This document shows positions 36,380 through 37,976 of a DNA stretch of 37,976 nucleotides, one piece after another. This stretch comes from Xenophilus sp. E41 (GTDB lineage Bacteria > Pseudomonadota > Gammaproteobacteria > Burkholderiales > Burkholderiaceae_C). Within the stretch, counting starts at the first letter, position 1. Every line of letters begins with the position of its first letter. The notes beneath the pieces were generated by a model. That model was given only the letters and a program-made list of their open reading frames with translations, was not told the origin of the DNA and ran no database searches. Where the stretch lies: contig NZ_QPIB01000008.1 of NCBI RefSeq assembly GCF_003671765.1, positions 578,157-616,132 on the forward strand. Direction: 5' to 3'. A program made the translations under genes and the position numbers.

Positions 36380-36793
36380 ATGTCGCACCAGATCTTCCTC
36401 ATCGCACTCAAGGCCGGCGCGCAGGACGACGACGCCGTGCGCGACGAACTCGCAGGCCTGCTGCACAGGCTGGGCGGCTTCGTGCTGATGGCGACCGGCT
36501 CGGGCGCGCTCATCGCCGCCTTCGACGACCAGTGGCAGCCGCTCTTCCTGCGCCACGAGGCCGTCGAGTCCTGTGGGGCGCTCAGCCTCGATCCCCAGGG
36601 CGCAGCCGCCACCAAGCTGCGCCACCTGTTCGCGGCCAACGTGGCGGCCCAGCTGGCCGCACGCGGTGGCCTTGAAGCGGGCGCCCCGGCGCCGGGCCCC
36701 GCGCACCGCCCGCTGGTCTGGCACCGGCCCGCGCAGCATCGGCCGGACGGCGCCACCGGCATCCGCATTTCCACCCAACCCGTCGCGAGGTGA
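36380..36793 (+). CDS. unknown small alpha/beta protein
   Basis: A 137-residue protein I do not recognise. Residues 1-95 read as a compact alternating fold: strand HQIFLIALKAG, helix DDAVRDELAGLLHRL, strand FVLMATGSGALIAAF, helix WQPLFLRHEAVES, strand GALSLDP, and helix TKLRHLFAANVAAQL. That order resembles ferredoxin-like domains such as I9-type peptidase propeptides, but the resemblance is only structural guesswork. Residues about 96-137 are a Pro/Ala/His/Arg-rich tail. The next gene starts 4 nt after its stop, with its ribosome-binding site overlapping it, so the two belong to one operon. Confidence 0.7.
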   Translation: MSHQIFLIALKAGAQDDDAVRDELAGLLHRLGGFVLMATGSGALIAAFDDQWQPLFLRHEAVESCGALSLDPQGAAATKLRHLFAANVAAQLAARGGLEAGAPAPGPAHRPLVWHRPAQHRPDGATGIRISTQPVAR

Positions 36794-36797
36794 AATC

Positions 36798-37442
36798 ATG
36801 AGCATCGGTCAGGAGCTTCTGGACGTCCCCTTCCCGGACATGATCTACAAGATGGCCAACGCCATCGCCCAGGGCCAGCGCAAGCTGGACAAGGCGTCGC
36901 TGGACACGGCGCGCGCGCTGGCCAAGGCCAAGGTCAAGGTCATCCCCGACATCTACGAGATCGTCGAGAAGAAGAAGCTCTCGGACGCCCTCGAGCCCGG
37001 CACCACCCTGCCGGGCGATGCCGGCGACACCGACACGATCGCCGTGCGCACCGAGGCGGCCAAGGCCGTCGACATGACGCTGATGCAGGCTGGGCTGCTG
37101 CCGACCTTCTACCAGTTCACCGAATCGCTGATCGAGGTGAAGGTGTCGATCAGCCACCGCAGCTCCAGTTCGCGCGAATTCGAAGCCGGGGCCGAGTTCG
37201 AGATCAGCACCGAGGCCGAGGCCCACGGTTCGCTGTTCGGATTCGGCGGCTCGGCCTCGGTGTCGACCACCTTCGCGTCGCACGTCAACTACAAGAGCTC
37301 GTCCACCTACGACTACTCGGCCGAGGGCTCGAGCCTGCTGCGCACCACGCTCAAGCCGGTGCCCGCGCCGCCGCGCATCATTCCGCGCATCGTCACCGTC
37401 GACGCGACCGTCACGCCGCCCAAGGTGACCTTCGGCGCCTGA
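36798..37442 (+). CDS. DUF2589-like protein of unknown function
   Basis: A 214-residue protein that begins MSIGQELLDVPFPDMIYKMA and continues with a long helical stretch (AIAQGQRKLDKASLDTARAL). The middle has LPTFYQFTESLIEVKVSISH, followed by a Ser/Gly-rich beta region and a YDYSAEGSSLLRTTLKPVP ending. The helix-then-beta layout and the GLLPTFYQF stretch resemble DUF2589-type proteins, as far as I recall. No signal peptide or membrane segment. The ATG has a GAGGTGA ribosome-binding site that overlaps the stop of the previous gene. Function unknown; its Ser-rich beta half suggests an assembly or surface-related part rather than an enzyme. Confidence 0.75.
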   Translation: MSIGQELLDVPFPDMIYKMANAIAQGQRKLDKASLDTARALAKAKVKVIPDIYEIVEKKKLSDALEPGTTLPGDAGDTDTIAVRTEAAKAVDMTLMQAGLLPTFYQFTESLIEVKVSISHRSSSSREFEAGAEFEISTEAEAHGSLFGFGGSASVSTTFASHVNYKSSSTYDYSAEGSSLLRTTLKPVPAPPRIIPRIVTVDATVTPPKVTFGA

Positions 37443-37466
37443 GCGCTGCATCGCCCAGGACCTCCC

Positions 37467-37976
37467 ATGTCGCGGCCACGGTTTCCGGCGCTGGTCGAGG
37501 CGCGCCGCCAGGAGCGGGGCCGTCCTGCCCGTTCGGCGGCGCGTGTGGATGTCGCGGCCCGGCCGCCCCTGCCACCCCGTCATGCAGCGGATGCCGCCCG
37601 ACCCGGCGCACCGACCACGCCGCCGCCCCGGCCGACGCTGCAGCGGCCGGTGCCTGCGCGGCCTGCGCGGGAGCGGCCCATGCCTGCGCGCCCCGCGCGG
37701 GAACGGCCGACCGCCGGCGGGCCTGCACGCGCGCCCACGTCGCCGCCGGTGCGCATGCGGTCGGTCGCGTTGCCATCGCGCGAGCGCGCCGTCGCCTCCG
37801 GCGCGGCGCGGCCTGAGCCGGGGCGCCGCGCAGGCGTGCGTGTCGTGGCATCGCGGCCGGTTCGGCCGCCGAGGCCGCGCCCGCCGTCGTCCGGCGACGC
37901 GCGTCGTCCCCCACCCGCCGCGCGCACCGCGGCGGATGCGCGGGCTGGCCGCGCGGCGCGCGACGCCGCGCCGCCG
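37467..37976 (+). CDS. partial Arg/Pro-rich protein, runs off the window
   Basis: An open frame starts at ATG 37467, with an AGGA ribosome-binding site at 37457-37460 (6 nt spacing), and stays open for 170 codons to the window end. The product is extremely basic, made almost wholly of Arg, Pro and Ala. A ten-residue unit P(V/M)PARPARER is repeated in tandem at residues 61-70 and 71-80. I see no domain; it looks like a disordered N-terminal region. It follows the DUF2589-like gene by 24 nt and is the third gene of the cluster. The high GC of the region lets other frames stay open too, so the call rests on the ribosome-binding site and position. Confidence 0.6.
   Translation, partial: MSRPRFPALVEARRQERGRPARSAARVDVAARPPLPPRHAADAARPGAPTTPPPRPTLQRPVPARPARERPMPARPARERPTAGGPARAPTSPPVRMRSVALPSRERAVASGAARPEPGRRAGVRVVASRPVRPPRPRPPSSGDARRPPPAARTAADARAGRAARDAAPP

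Noticed and set aside
34060-36774. A 904-codon open frame on the minus strand across the DedA and HAD genes
   Set aside because: It is antisense to well-supported plus-strand genes and has Arg/Ala/Gly-rich composition with no recognisable domain.
36582-37583. Minus-strand open frames antisense to the terminal unknown cluster
   Set aside because: Low-complexity Arg/Gly-rich products without ribosome-binding sites; the plus-strand frames have starts, ribosome-binding sites and structured sequence.

Overview
This high-GC (roughly 70%) window looks like a chromosome segment from a betaproteobacterium of the order Burkholderiales, family Comamonadaceae, most probably Variovorax or a close relative. 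Three things support this: the gene order glyQ-glyS-gmhB-plsC-ygjP-like metallopeptidase, an orphan Bug-type tricarboxylate receptor next to a LysR gene, and several copies of intergenic repeats that I recognise from Comamonadaceae genomes. The placement rests on recall and internal evidence, not on a database search. I see no rRNA, tRNA, CRISPR array, phage or transposase.

Layout. 377-2391: a RutR-like TetR regulator diverges from a secreted type II asparaginase. 2518-5154 (minus): a tightly coupled trio of diacylglycerol-kinase-family lipid kinase, metallophosphoesterase and PAP2 phosphatase. 5367-10769 (plus): the housekeeping run glyQ, glyS, gmhB, plsC and a YgjP-like metallopeptidase. 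10785-13905 (minus): an FMN-dependent 2-hydroxy-acid oxidase, a LysR regulator and an RhlG-like SDR. 14002-16382 (minus): a leucine-rich-repeat/kinase fusion, translationally coupled to a metallo-beta-lactamase-fold hydrolase. 16562-19150 (plus): a MerR regulator with a perfect 20-bp palindrome upstream, a beta-carbonic anhydrase and a thiolase. 19235-22367 (plus): a secreted M20 peptidase, a PPOX-fold flavoprotein and an acyl-CoA dehydrogenase. 22424-25948 (minus): a shikimate-dehydrogenase-like protein, an FAD oxidoreductase and a Bug-type receptor, divergent from their likely LysR regulator. 27223-29534: an amidase and a convergent LuxR-type regulator. 29684-31767: a TPP riboswitch and thiC. 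31829-36153 (plus): an HtrA-like protease, YchJ, a DUF3047-like exported protein, a divergent DedA-rhodanese fusion and a HAD phosphatase. 36380 to the end (plus): three closely packed genes of unknown function, the last running off the window.

How the parts fit. The minus-strand lipid trio could turn over phosphatidate and related phospholipid phosphates. The MerR, carbonic anhydrase, thiolase and acyl-CoA dehydrogenase genes suggest acyl-CoA or branched-chain amino-acid breakdown. The LysR, Bug receptor, FAD enzyme and shikimate-dehydrogenase-like cluster reads as a small uptake and catabolic locus for an unidentified carboxylate. The least explained parts are the 3' terminal cluster (a small alpha/beta protein, a DUF2589-like protein and an Arg/Pro-rich protein) and the kinase/metallo-beta-lactamase pair.

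The most useful anomalies are an Asp-to-Asn change at a catalytic position of GmhB, loss of conserved charged residues in the DedA domain, a 48-bp-armed inverted repeat built from CGCGAAG units between the carbonic anhydrase and thiolase genes, and several clean operator-like palindromes in divergent promoter regions.
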